Virus record (IMG/VR): IMGVR_UViG_3300017991_001519
Span: 1-28,614 of that record
DNA: 28,614 nt
Direction: 5' to 3' (one strand)
Origin: a virus
The translations under genes were made by a program, and so were the position numbers. Under the pieces are notes generated by a model. The model ran no database searches. It was given only the letters and a program-made list of their open reading frames with translations, and was not told where the DNA came from. Positions 7,607 to 15,799 of this stretch are shown here, piece after piece (the stretch's first letter is position 1; every line of letters begins with the position of its first letter).

Positions 7607-7764
7607 TGTGAGAGCACCCTTTCCCGGGCCTTCCGGTCGATCTCCGTTTCCTTGTCCTTAGGGGTGGTCTTGTCCAATTCCTTGGACACAGAATTACCCC
7701 CTAGCCACCCTTTGAGGATACCCCCAAGGAAGGCCGCAAAGATCGCTAGTCCTGTTCCGCTCAT
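7603..7764 (-). CDS. 53-aa single-span membrane protein in lysis cassette
   Basis: A small gene with ATGA overlaps at both ends: its ATG (7764-7762) overlaps the lipoprotein stop, and its TGA (7605-7603) overlaps the endolysin ATG. Those couplings are the main evidence that it is real. The protein starts MSGTGLAIFAAFLGGILKG, a hydrophobic glycine-rich segment at about residues 5-22, followed by a highly charged tail (KELDKTTPKDKETEIDRKARERV). It could be a small holin, antiholin or inner-membrane spanin-like partner of the neighbouring lipoprotein; sequence alone does not decide. Confidence 0.72.
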   Translation of the reverse strand: MSGTGLAIFAAFLGGILKGWLGGNSVSKELDKTTPKDKETEIDRKARERVLSQ

Positions 7765-8174
7765 GGCATGGCCTCCGCTAGTGCTTTCTGGGCTGCTACA
7801 GCTTCGCTAAGAGCCTTTCGCAACGCTCCCCAGTCTGGGTTACCTCCACTGGCTTGGGCTGCCTCAGCGGCCGTTAGGACGGCTCTAGCAGAGGACAAGA
7901 CAGCCCGGAGAGTCCGGTAAGCAACGTAAGCCGGATGATACGTAGCTTTCACTTGGTCCAGAGCTGCTAGCTTCTCCTCCTTGGAGAGCTTGCCATCCTC
8001 AACCACTGCATCCACTGAGGCCTGATGCTGCGCCTCAATCTCTGCCAAAGCCTCATAGGCCCCAGCATTAAGGACATTCCAAGCTGTCTTGGAGTCCTGT
8101 ACTAGATCGGTGCAGCCTGCCAGAATGAAGCACAGTCCGGCCAATACGATTAGCGCTAGCTGGTTATCACTCAT
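7761..8174 (-). CDS. Lipoprotein in lysis cassette (spanin-like candidate)
   Basis: A 137-aa protein with a type II signal peptide: hydrophobic residues 6-19 and a lipobox ILAGC ending at C21, so the mature protein should be lipidated. The rest is alanine-rich and helical (residues about 30-130, for example EALAEIEAQHQASVDAVVEDGK and LTAAEAAQASGG). Rz1-type outer-membrane spanins are usually shorter and proline-rich, so this is not a classic one, but the location between the holin-like gene and the endolysin suggests an envelope-disruption role. The start overlaps the holin-like gene by 8 bases. Confidence 0.78.
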   Translation of the reverse strand: MSDNQLALIVLAGLCFILAGCTDLVQDSKTAWNVLNAGAYEALAEIEAQHQASVDAVVEDGKLSKEEKLAALDQVKATYHPAYVAYRTLRAVLSSARAVLTAAEAAQASGGNPDWGALRKALSEAVAAQKALAEAMP

Positions 8175-8463
8175 TGGGCTTTGCCTTAGACGGTCGATAC
8201 GTGTTTAGGCCGTTAGCTGCAAACACGATCCCCAGAGCCGTAGAAACGATCTCCACAGCTGGGGCACCTTGCACAATGAGCCAAACGGCCGGACCAAGAG
8301 CCAGCAAAACGCTAGCAGCTTGTTTCCTTCTTGGAGTGGTAAGCAGACCCTTAACATATGGGATGTTTTTGACAGCCCACATCAGGAGGAAAAGACCGGC
8401 CGCTAGAATGAGCCGGCCCTCTCCACTGCTAAACCATGCGACGAATTGATCCAGACTAGGCAT
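8167..8463 (-). CDS. Holin-like membrane protein
   Basis: A 98-aa protein with hydrophobic segments at about residues 18-33 and 48-64 and a weaker one at 69-84, a charged loop (TTPRRKQ) and a hydrophilic C-terminal tail (YRPSKAKPNE). Size, two to three membrane spans and position at the head of a cassette containing an endolysin fit a holin that permeabilises the inner membrane. Its start has a strong AAGGAG Shine-Dalgarno about 8 bases upstream. It follows baseplate J by 10 bases. I cannot assign it to a named holin family. Confidence 0.75.
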   Translation of the reverse strand: MPSLDQFVAWFSSGEGRLILAAGLFLLMWAVKNIPYVKGLLTTPRRKQAASVLLALGPAVWLIVQGAPAVEIVSTALGIVFAANGLNTYRPSKAKPNE

Positions 8464-8473
8464 AACAGACTCC

Positions 8474-9667
8474 TTATGGTGGAGTGATTAGGTTCTCTGT
8501 GATAGCGATCCGGGAAGTGTCTAGCACGGCTAGCTCCCTAACACCGATCGAAAGATTGACGGTCCCAACCGGAGAGACAGCAAAGCCAGCCCGAATCGCG
8601 GTCACATCAATTACCCCGTCGAATTGCTGGGCAACGCTTAGGTAGTCATTAACGATCACATCCGATCCAACCAAGAGCTTAACCAAGCCCCTAGCCACAA
8701 TGGCAGACTTAACCGCATCTTCCCCAGCGTAACCGGTAAGGATATTGATATCCAAGTCTAGCTCTAGCCAGATCTGCTTTTCGATCGGTCTGCTAAAGTA
8801 GATCGTATGTTGGTTGCCCAAGGAGTCCGTAGCTGTCCCTGAGTCTGTCCCTATGGTACGGACTCCTGCCCCCTTGGTATCCCAGATCTCTTGAGCGATC
8901 TCATCATCGGTAAGGGCTGGGGGAGAGCCATCATAAACCACTACCTCAATAGACTTAGGGGGTAGCCCGTTGGAGTCTATCGAATCGGTGACATTCTCAA
9001 AGACTTGGGCTTGCTCAATATCCCCATTCTGGAGGAGGTCTGCCCGCATGGCATCCACGGTAGCAGTCCCACTAGCCCTAAGCTCCTCCTCCCTCCGCTC
9101 CTTAAGGGTAGTGTCTGAGTCCTCCTCCCTACCCACAGTAGCGTCTAAGGGATTGGTTACGCTATTCCAGCCCACTACAGGGGTAGAGATGACTGTGATC
9201 GTCCCTGCGTTAGCTGCTACCTCCCCTGCCTCCTCTGCCTCGAATAGCACCGACTGAGGACCGGCTACCGTAGCTGTGTAGTCTACATAGGGAGTCCACC
9301 GGTTATCTGGATCTCCTAGCACGTTAGCGTAATTGGTTCCGGCTACTAGGGAGGTCCCCATATCTAGATCACAATCAAGGGTTACCGTCCCCTTAGTGGC
9401 CAGTCTCCTAACGGTCCCGGTCAAAGCAGAGAGAGCCTCTAAGAGGAAGCCCTCCGCAGCATCAGGATCGTAGCCGTGATAGGCCACTTGGAGGGCTTCC
9501 CAACCTTCCCGCATCTGTGCCGCAAAGATGCCATTAACCTGTCCCATAGGCTCATCTGCGGCAGTGTTCAGATTGGGATCGATCTCTGCCTTCTGTCGGG
9601 CTGCTAGCTCTGAGAGGATCTCCTCTACCGTCTTAATCTCTAGCCCAGCTGCGGTTACTCCTGCCAT
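8474..9667 (-). CDS. Baseplate J-like protein (Mu gp47 / gpJ family)
   Basis: A 397-aa wedge component of the contractile-tail baseplate. The N-terminal helix (TVEEILSELAARQKAEIDPNL), the segment around MGQVNGIFAAQMREGWEALQ, then the conserved ATVGREEDSDTTLKERREEEL and a C-terminal VDVTAIRAG-like beta region are typical of the Baseplate_J family. Length is normal for that family. An AAGGA-type Shine-Dalgarno (CATAAGGATAG) lies upstream of the ATG at 9667. It follows the gp25-like wedge gene, the usual order, but the next gene is a holin instead of the expected gp48-like partner. Confidence 0.92.
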   Translation of the reverse strand: MAGVTAAGLEIKTVEEILSELAARQKAEIDPNLNTAADEPMGQVNGIFAAQMREGWEALQVAYHGYDPDAAEGFLLEALSALTGTVRRLATKGTVTLDCDLDMGTSLVAGTNYANVLGDPDNRWTPYVDYTATVAGPQSVLFEAEEAGEVAANAGTITVISTPVVGWNSVTNPLDATVGREEDSDTTLKERREEELRASGTATVDAMRADLLQNGDIEQAQVFENVTDSIDSNGLPPKSIEVVVYDGSPPALTDDEIAQEIWDTKGAGVRTIGTDSGTATDSLGNQHTIYFSRPIEKQIWLELDLDINILTGYAGEDAVKSAIVARGLVKLLVGSDVIVNDYLSVAQQFDGVIDVTAIRAGFAVSPVGTVNLSIGVRELAVLDTSRIAITENLITPP

Positions 9668-9677
9668 GGGTCTATCC

Positions 9678-10145
9678 TTATGGGGTAGTGATAATGAATT
9701 CTTCCGGCTGTGCCCGGAATATCCGGTTACCTGTTACCACGATCTCTAGTGGGTCAATGGTCAATTGCCTTACCCTATCCTGGTCTACTAGAGAGGCTCC
9801 GAATCTACGAATCGCCAGGACCCCAGGAGTTGTAAGAGTGGCCTTACGAAAGATAGACTGAACTAGGCTTTGGTCTGGGTTCTTAACCAGGATATCCCGG
9901 AAGTAGGGTATCCCCTGTCTAGTGTCTAGAAACCACTCTCCAAGAAAGAACTTATACCTACACCTTAGCCGTTGCGCTAACGCTTCCACTCCACGGAGGA
10001 AGGTAACAGGGATAGCGAGATCTCCGGTAGCTGGATCAAGAGCCAGCGTAACAAAGGGTAGAGAGCTTGGGTCCTCCTCCGTTAGATCCGTGGTGGTTAC
10101 TGGATCAATCGTAGGAGCTAAGGGGAATGAGAATACGGCAGCCAT
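9678..10145 (-). CDS. Baseplate wedge protein, gp25/Mu gp46-like
   Basis: A 155-aa protein with the family signature FFLGEWFLDTRQGIPYF (about residues 67-83), followed by a segment on exponent-like repeats QSLVQSIFRKATLTTPGV. This is characteristic of the gp25/W-like lysozyme-related wedge proteins that nucleate sheath polymerisation together with baseplate J. The first about 45 residues (TEEDPSSLPFVTLALDPATGDLAI) match the usual lead-in of Mu gp46-like proteins. Its ATG overlaps the stop of the upstream Ig-like gene by one base (TAATG). Confidence 0.88.
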   Translation of the reverse strand: MAAVFSFPLAPTIDPVTTTDLTEEDPSSLPFVTLALDPATGDLAIPVTFLRGVEALAQRLRCRYKFFLGEWFLDTRQGIPYFRDILVKNPDQSLVQSIFRKATLTTPGVLAIRRFGASLVDQDRVRQLTIDPLEIVVTGNRIFRAQPEEFIITTP

Positions 10146-10528
10146 TAGGAGCCCTCGTTACCGGTATCATCAATCGGATAGACCTCGATATCTACCGCAG
10201 AGGTCCAGCCCGAATCCCTACGGATAGAGAAACGATATCCGTCCGTAATGGTGGACCTAGAGGAGTGAGCTGCAAAGCCAGATCTCCAAGTCCCATCATA
10301 GGCCAAGTAGGCAACTCCCCCTAGCACAACAACTAGGAAGATGCGTCTAAACGGGCTGTCTGGATCGGTCACATCTACAATGATGGGCTGGCTAGGGGCT
10401 ACCTGATTCCCGTTAGCAGGAGAGATTAGGGTAACGATAGGCGCTACTCCTCCTGCCCCACCATAATGACTTAAGGCTACAGCTACCCAGCTAGCCGGAT
10501 CGATCTGTTGCTGTGGATGATCTGCCAT
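10145..10528 (-). CDS. Ig-like virion protein
   Basis: A 127-aa protein. After about 25 residues the pattern VTLISPANGNQVAPSQPI, VDVTDPDSPFRRIFLVV, AYDGTWRSGF, RFSIRRDSGW and VEVYPIDDTGNE resembles a single bacterial/phage immunoglobulin-like fold with the DxxGN ending. Such domains appear as add-ons on tail and baseplate proteins where they are thought to bind sugars weakly. As a stand-alone gene inside the baseplate operon it is likely a virion component. Function beyond that is unknown. No strong Shine-Dalgarno is seen, which suggests coupling to the upstream gene 5 bases away. Confidence 0.65.
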   Translation of the reverse strand: MADHPQQQIDPASWVAVALSHYGGAGGVAPIVTLISPANGNQVAPSQPIIVDVTDPDSPFRRIFLVVVLGGVAYLAYDGTWRSGFAAHSSRSTITDGYRFSIRRDSGWTSAVDIEVYPIDDTGNEGS

Positions 10529-10533
10529 GGCTG

Positions 10534-11475
10534 TTAGGAGCTAAGGGGTACGGTAGATCCGTCCCATTCAAAGTTAACGTCCCCTACAGAGATCCTAGTC
10601 AATGAGTTGAAAGTTTCCCCTGGGACCCTCGTTATCCCGTTCCAAAGCAGGAAGTCCGAAAAGCCCTTAAAGAAGGGGTCCGCTAGTGCGGACCTCCGTC
10701 CAAAAGGAACGGGTAACCCTATGTCATCTCCGTTGTCATCCGCCGCAGTAACGTTAGGAAAGTGGGTCCCTACTGCGTTTCGCAGAATCAAGGCAGAGCA
10801 AGTGTCAAAGGTGGTAGTCCCTGGTTTAAACGCTTGGCATTGTCCAGTAGTTGGGGCCGGATTGTCTTGGGTAAGGTTAGCCTCAATCCAACCGGTCCCG
10901 GTTGGATCATGAAAGAACACTACTGCGGAGGCAGCCGTATCCCCGGGCTGGATAGAGTCCGTAATAGGGATCATACCCATACTGCCCTGATGGTCTGAGA
11001 AGTTGCCCGATCGGTTAGCCCAGATCCACCAACCATAGGGGGCCGCATCATCTGCCCCCATATGAACAACATTAACCCCAGCCTGAACAATGTTGATCGT
11101 TGGGTGGATCTCTTGTTGGTCCACAGCCGTTGGAGGGTTACCCGCATCTCCACCGGTAAAGGCTGCCGTCTCGGATACCCAGAGCTGCCATTGTTGATCT
11201 GATATGTTGGTCCGATTGAATAGCAACTCTCTGGCTCCGTCCGGCTGGCGCAAAACGAACCATGACTCAGAGGAGCCTGAGACATACTGTCCAAGATCTA
11301 GATAGTCACTAATATTGTCCCCAGCCCCTCCTACTGTGCCATCACTAGACCTTGGTACAGTCCAGCCCGGTCCCCCAGGGCTAGCTGTCCGCATGAAGTC
11401 TAGCCAAGCAAACAGGTAGAGAAGCCCATAGTCCGTAGAGGAAAGGGCTAGGTTAGGGACGAATCTCATAGTCAT
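10534..11475 (-). CDS. Baseplate-region structural protein of unknown family
   Basis: A 313-aa protein I cannot place in a family. It has no signal peptide or membrane segment and is rich in aromatic, Asp and Gly residues (DYLDLGQYVSG, WQLWVSETAAF, YGWWIWANRSGNF, GWIEANLTQDNP). The mix suggests a beta-rich structural protein. The GTTTAAAC palindrome ends one base before the ATG at 11475. It sits between the Gp138-like spike and the Ig-like and wedge genes, so a baseplate or tail-fibre-socket role is likely by context. Confidence 0.7.
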   Translation of the reverse strand: MTMRFVPNLALSSTDYGLLYLFAWLDFMRTASPGGPGWTVPRSSDGTVGGAGDNISDYLDLGQYVSGSSESWFVLRQPDGARELLFNRTNISDQQWQLWVSETAAFTGGDAGNPPTAVDQQEIHPTINIVQAGVNVVHMGADDAAPYGWWIWANRSGNFSDHQGSMGMIPITDSIQPGDTAASAVVFFHDPTGTGWIEANLTQDNPAPTTGQCQAFKPGTTTFDTCSALILRNAVGTHFPNVTAADDNGDDIGLPVPFGRRSALADPFFKGFSDFLLWNGITRVPGETFNSLTRISVGDVNFEWDGSTVPLSS

Positions 11476-11486
11476 TGTTTAAACCC

Positions 11487-12107
11487 TCACTCTGCTTTGA
11501 GCTTGGTTGAGGCTACAGTAGCGGATGAGATGGGGACGGAAGGAGCGGAGGGAGGCCCTACGGCTGCCGTTGGGTGAGTATGCGAGTTGAAAGCCATAAC
11601 TAGCTTGTCTGCTAGCACTACGAATTCAGTAGCAGCTGCCCCTACCTTGACCTCTGGGGCTTTGATGACCAAGGCCGCAGAGTCTACCGGAAGGATAGTA
11701 TCCTTAGCGCCTATCCCAGGGATAGCTACAGGGTTAGCCAGAGAGTGGAGCCTCAGATCTCCTGGATCTGATATGTCCCCTGATTCTCGCCATTGGGCAA
11801 AGGCCTGTGTGCTAAAGAGCAGGGTAACATGATCCCCAGGGGACAGGGGCCAAGTGATAGCGTAGACATCTCCTGAGCCTCTAGGGTAGATAACAGGGAT
11901 GTTAGGGATTACTGGCAGCTCCTCATGGGTAATTGCTCCTTGGGTATCTAGGAGGGCTCTGCGGATGACTGGGGCCGCATCCACTACAGGAGGTCCGGGA
12001 GGTCCGGGGGTAAACTTCTCTACCCTGGCCACACAAGACACATTAACATCTAGCAGCCTAGCGTCTATGGCTGTCCTGATGATCTCTGCTAGGGTGGGCT
12101 CTGTCAT
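11487..12107 (-). CDS. Central spike, Gp138/gpV-like
   Basis: A 206-aa protein that resembles Gp138-type membrane-piercing spikes. The N-terminal OB-fold region contains VSCVARVEKF, VIYPRGSGDVYAITWPLSPGD and DHVTLLFSTQAFAQWRESG, the typical spike pattern. The C-terminal region has short repeated beta strands (LVIKAPEVKVGAAA) and SHTHPT at about 175-180; H-x-H pairs at spike tips bind a metal ion in characterised spikes such as P2 gpV. A short proline/glycine run (PGPPGPP) sits at about residue 34. Its start overlaps the hub gene stop as ATGA. Confidence 0.85.
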   Translation of the reverse strand: MTEPTLAEIIRTAIDARLLDVNVSCVARVEKFTPGPPGPPVVDAAPVIRRALLDTQGAITHEELPVIPNIPVIYPRGSGDVYAITWPLSPGDHVTLLFSTQAFAQWRESGDISDPGDLRLHSLANPVAIPGIGAKDTILPVDSAALVIKAPEVKVGAAATEFVVLADKLVMAFNSHTHPTAAVGPPSAPSVPISSATVASTKLKAE

Positions 12108-12940
12108 CCTATCGCCTTAGCCTCTAGGTCAATGTACCAATCCTGCCCCCCAGTGTTACCGGTATAGGTGCATTGCTCTACACGGTAACGGCCTGAGAGT
12201 CTTTCACTCTCTAGAGTGATTGTACGGCCTGGGAAGATCTCCGGGATGAGCAGGGTTTGGCAGGAGAGGACTCCCTCATTATCCACGGAAGGAGATCCGA
12301 TAAGACCAGTGTTAGGAGTAATGGCTACGTCCAATTGAGCTAGGGCCTTGCCTTTTTGCAACAGCTGGATAGCTCCGTTTTGGATGCTCCACTCTAACCC
12401 AAAGCTCTCTGCCAGCTGTGCCATATTCCGGGCAGCAGATCCGCTAAGGACTGTGCCAGAAGGCCAGAGCTGCCCTACGCTTTTGAAAGAGAGGCCGCTA
12501 ACGATCTCCTCTGTGTTACCTAAGCCTACTCCTAGAGCTTTGATGACTTGCTTTAGCACTGCATCATTAGAGGTCCCCGGAGCTACAGACGTATTGATCC
12601 GTTTGGTCTTGATCTCCTTCTCCCCATCTCCACTCTGTAGGGTGGTAACAATGTCCGGACCCTCCCTAGCACTGATGGCAGTCCTTAGATTGCCTAGGAA
12701 TAGCTGAGCCGTCTCTCCCTCATAGCCTGCCTCTATGCTAACCGGGACTTGCTCTGCCTCCTCCAATTGGGATCGGTGGTCTGGATTGAGATTCCAGATC
12801 TGGATCTCAGCTGTATTGGGCTCAGGCTTAAGGCTTTTGGTAACGCTAAACGCTACGTCCAGAGAGCCCCCCGGAGCATCGGTAGTTAGCTCGATAGTGG
12901 AAACAACCACTCTGGCAGAACGTTTAAACAGGACAGCCAT
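12104..12940 (-). CDS. Baseplate hub protein
   Basis: A 278-aa protein in the position of the baseplate hub, between the plug-like protein and the spike. The N-terminal FKRSARVVVSTIEL, then DVAFSVTKSLKPEPNTAEIQIWNL and IEAGYEGETAQLFLGNL follow the hub pattern seen in Mu gp44 and Pam3-like hubs, where two gp27-like domains form a ring. The segment DAVLKQVIKALGVGL and ARNMAQLAESFGLEWSIQNG match the internal hub helical domain. Both ends overlap neighbours by 1-4 bases. A GTTTAAAC palindrome encodes codons 4-7 (LFKR region). Confidence 0.82.
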   Translation of the reverse strand: MAVLFKRSARVVVSTIELTTDAPGGSLDVAFSVTKSLKPEPNTAEIQIWNLNPDHRSQLEEAEQVPVSIEAGYEGETAQLFLGNLRTAISAREGPDIVTTLQSGDGEKEIKTKRINTSVAPGTSNDAVLKQVIKALGVGLGNTEEIVSGLSFKSVGQLWPSGTVLSGSAARNMAQLAESFGLEWSIQNGAIQLLQKGKALAQLDVAITPNTGLIGSPSVDNEGVLSCQTLLIPEIFPGRTITLESERLSGRYRVEQCTYTGNTGGQDWYIDLEAKAIG

Positions 12941-13287
12941 CAGGCAGAAACCTCAAAGACCTCCTCATCAGAGGAGAAGTAGTAGAGCTGCACCCTAGTC
13001 CCAAAGTCCTCCAATGTTGGAGGGGCAGGGCTGTCCGTATTGGCTAGATCAAAAGCAAACAGCTCCCCAGGAGGTAGCCTAGCTGTCCGATGCCTCCTAA
13101 GCAATGGCCAATTAGGGACCACCTTAATCCCAACCTTGATCGGTACGTTATCCAGATCGAAGATCGAAAGGTAAAAGCGCTCCTCCCGTAAGGACCAATC
13201 CAGCTTAAACACATAGTCCTTACCCTCTAGTCTCACCCTTTGAGTATAGAGAGGCTCTCCTGTGAATATGCGGACTAATACAGGCAT
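12940..13287 (-). CDS. Baseplate plug protein, Pam3 gp18-like
   Basis: A 115-aa protein resembling the plug domain described for cyanophage Pam3 gp18, which closes the tube lumen at the baseplate. The visible pattern is RVRLEGKDYVFKLDWSLREERFYLSIFD, followed by VPIKVGIKVVPNWPLL, the usual two-part signature of a strand-rich plug. The C-terminal half is unconserved. It sits between the Dit-like protein and the hub, the same order as in Pam3-like baseplates. It overlaps both neighbours by one base. Confidence 0.8.
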   Translation of the reverse strand: MPVLVRIFTGEPLYTQRVRLEGKDYVFKLDWSLREERFYLSIFDLDNVPIKVGIKVVPNWPLLRRHRTARLPPGELFAFDLANTDSPAPPTLEDFGTRVQLYYFSSDEEVFEVSA

Positions 13288-14018
13288 TACAAGAGCCCTC
13301 CACTCTCCAAGAGCTTAACCGCTAGGCTCTTAGCTTTCTCTGTAGACTCCCCGGCTGCATCATCCGGGGACTTGGGGGTTTGGTTACCCTTCGCTTTAAG
13401 AGGGACTCCTGTGGGAATGGTTGGGACTGGGGGAGCTGCTACTACTCCAGTCTCTACGATCCTCAACTCCCTAAGGTCCACATTAAAGGACGCACCCTCA
13501 GCTTGCCCGATGATGCGAGGTAAGGAAAACCTAACGATGATGAGATCCTCATACTCCCTAACGCTAGTCAGTAACCTTAATGTTACCGCATTGTTTCGGA
13601 GGTCCAAGAGAGTCTCATATGTCTCTCTTACTGCGTCGAAAAAGTCTGGGAAGGCAAGGACCGTAGCGGACCATTCCGGCGGGAATATGGCATTACCTAT
13701 AGCCTTACCCCCGAATCGGATAGCTCCCCCAGGACTGGTTAGGAGTTGCTCTGTAGTGGGGAAGTATTCCACAGCCTCCAACTTGATAGACCGGATCTCC
13801 CCACGGCTAGTGAATGGGTTAAACTTGGTAGGGGTATTGCTAATGAATCCCGTAAAGGAGTAAGTGTCTGGTAAGGGCCTAACATGATCGGTAACATTGA
13901 CCCCGGTTTCTACCGGATGGTCTGAGATCTCCGAGACACTCTCATGGTTCTCTGCCTCTATCGCATCAAAGGTAACGATCCGATCTGAGCCGTCCTGTGG
14001 CAGTAGGAAGATAGGCAT
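13287..14018 (-). CDS. Dit-like baseplate/tail hub protein
   Basis: A 243-aa protein with the Dit-like N-terminal pattern: DAIEAENHESVSEISDHPVETGVNVTDHV, in which DHPVE-x-G and TDH are typical of this family. It continues with the SFTGFISNTPT block and the DAVRETYETLLDLRNNAVTLRLLTS helix-strand unit. The last about 55 residues are proline-rich and disordered before a short helix (STEKAKSLAVKLLESGG). It should join the tail tube to the hub beneath the tape measure. The start overlaps the tape-measure stop by one base. Confidence 0.82.
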   Translation of the reverse strand: MPIFLLPQDGSDRIVTFDAIEAENHESVSEISDHPVETGVNVTDHVRPLPDTYSFTGFISNTPTKFNPFTSRGEIRSIKLEAVEYFPTTEQLLTSPGGAIRFGGKAIGNAIFPPEWSATVLAFPDFFDAVRETYETLLDLRNNAVTLRLLTSVREYEDLIIVRFSLPRIIGQAEGASFNVDLRELRIVETGVVAAPPVPTIPTGVPLKAKGNQTPKSPDDAAGESTEKAKSLAVKLLESGGLL

Positions 14019-15790
14019 TAGCTAGACTCCACAGCTTGCTCTAGGGCTGCTAGCGTTGCTCTGCGATTATCCCGCAGCTCACTCCTAACACCCTGCCGCA
14101 ACTTCTGGATCTGGGGGTCACTGGCAGAGCCCCCGGATACGGTCAAGTTGATCTCACTCTTGAATATGGCTAGCGGTCCTCCTGAGTGGCCTCCTAAGCC
14201 CCCTCCACGTCCGGCCGCGGTAGCTACTCCCCCTCCACCCCCAAGGCCCGTAGGAACGGCCTGGGATGCAACACTAGCAAAGCGCCTAGCAGCTTGCACA
14301 GCTGCCTTGACTGGGAAAGTCCCTTGAACCAAAGGCATCCCTACCTCTGCCTCAGCAACCTTAGATGGGGACCCCGGTTTGATGACTGACTTAGCCGCAT
14401 TGATTGCGTCCTTTGCCACCCCCTTAACCGCATCCACTACAGCTTTAGCACCTTCCTTAACTCCTTCTACTAGCCCATCAATAAAGGCCTTAGCCAAGTC
14501 TCGGGCAGCTGCTAACCAATCTGCTGCCGTTCCTGCAATGGCCTTAACCCCGTCAACAATGGCCTTAACCATTGTAAAACCGAGTTGAGAAAAGGCCTCT
14601 GGGATATCCTCCACAACGAAAGCAACGATCATTGCTCCCACTTGGGAGAAAAACTCTGCTATCGGTCCGGTACTCTCACCGGAGAAAAAGGTAACAATAG
14701 ACTTACCCAAGCTGTCCAGAGCATCCGCGGACAGCTTCATTACCTTACCCCAGTCCCCCTTTTTGATGGCTGAGGTAATGTCTGTGATGGCCTTAACTAC
14801 TGCCTTAGATGAGCCTGCCCCAAAGAGCTTATCTAGGAATCGTCCAATAAGGGAATCCCCACCCTTGAACAATACGATCAAGTCCTCAACCAAGAGGATT
14901 AGCAGAGCTAGCTTAAGGGCTGGCAAGGCCGCAGCTCTCCCCAGCTTAAGGAGGGACATACCAAACTTGCCAATAGCCAGCTTAGCTAACACTCCTCCTA
15001 GGACTATCAGGATCGCTTTCATGGCTTCCCCCTTGCCTAGGAACTTGCTTATAGCTGCCCCAGCCTTGGAGAGGGAAAGCACGATAGAGTTAAGCATGGG
15101 CAGCAGAGCAACCATTACTCTACTCTTAAGGGACGTAGTGGCGATCTCCCATTCGGCAAAGCGATCCTGAGCTGCCTCCGCTAGCGGAATGAGATCCTTA
15201 GAGAGCCCTCCTCCGAATCTGTCTAAGGCCCTAAGGGTTGCGTCTAGCCCTGCCTCCCCATCCTTGAATAGGGGTAACAGCATAGCACCAGATCTGCCCA
15301 TGAGTTGCTGAGCTAGCGCTACCCTCTCTGTGGAGTTTTCCAAGCCATTAAGGGAGATCCCTACCTCCCTCATCAATTGATCGCCAGTCTTAAGGTTGCC
15401 GTTAGCATCCTCGATATCTACCCCAAGCATCTTAAAGGCATCTGCTGCCTGTTTAGATCCTTGGCTGGCTAGAAGGGTGTTCTTTTGGAGCACCATCATA
15501 GACTGGTTAAACTGAGTGCTTTCTACTCCTGCAAAACCGGCCGCAGCTTGCCAGGCTTGGAGTTGATCGGATGAGAGTCCTAGCTGGGTAGCTGTCTTTC
15601 CTAATGCGTCCCCTGCATCCACTACGTCCGTAATGAAGTTCTTAATACCTCCGATTACGGCAGTCCCGGCTACGGCAGCCCCAAAGGCTTGGAACTTACC
15701 GATCATTCCGGTTATGCCCTTGTCTGCTTTCTTGAGCCCAGAAGGATCAACTTTGAAAGCAAACCGGGCTAGGATCTCTCTTAGTGCCAT
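14018..15790 (-). CDS. Tape measure protein
   Basis: A 590-aa protein that sets tail length. The N-terminus (MALREILARFAFKVDPSGLKKADKG) is typical of lambda-H/TP901 tape measures. It continues with helical alanine-rich sequence such as GKTATQLGLSSDQLQAWQAA and an extended hydrophobic stretch at about residues 257-315. Two internal repeats of AFIDGLVEGVKEGAKAVVDA type follow (about 435-480), and the C-terminus has Gly-rich and amphipathic segments. At 590 aa it implies a short tail, roughly 85-90 nm if the usual 0.15 nm per residue holds. It comes straight after the chaperone with a 9-base gap, the standard order. Confidence 0.92.
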   Translation of the reverse strand: MALREILARFAFKVDPSGLKKADKGITGMIGKFQAFGAAVAGTAVIGGIKNFITDVVDAGDALGKTATQLGLSSDQLQAWQAAAGFAGVESTQFNQSMMVLQKNTLLASQGSKQAADAFKMLGVDIEDANGNLKTGDQLMREVGISLNGLENSTERVALAQQLMGRSGAMLLPLFKDGEAGLDATLRALDRFGGGLSKDLIPLAEAAQDRFAEWEIATTSLKSRVMVALLPMLNSIVLSLSKAGAAISKFLGKGEAMKAILIVLGGVLAKLAIGKFGMSLLKLGRAAALPALKLALLILLVEDLIVLFKGGDSLIGRFLDKLFGAGSSKAVVKAITDITSAIKKGDWGKVMKLSADALDSLGKSIVTFFSGESTGPIAEFFSQVGAMIVAFVVEDIPEAFSQLGFTMVKAIVDGVKAIAGTAADWLAAARDLAKAFIDGLVEGVKEGAKAVVDAVKGVAKDAINAAKSVIKPGSPSKVAEAEVGMPLVQGTFPVKAAVQAARRFASVASQAVPTGLGGGGGVATAAGRGGGLGGHSGGPLAIFKSEINLTVSGGSASDPQIQKLRQGVRSELRDNRRATLAALEQAVESS

Positions 15791-15799
15791 TGCTCTACC

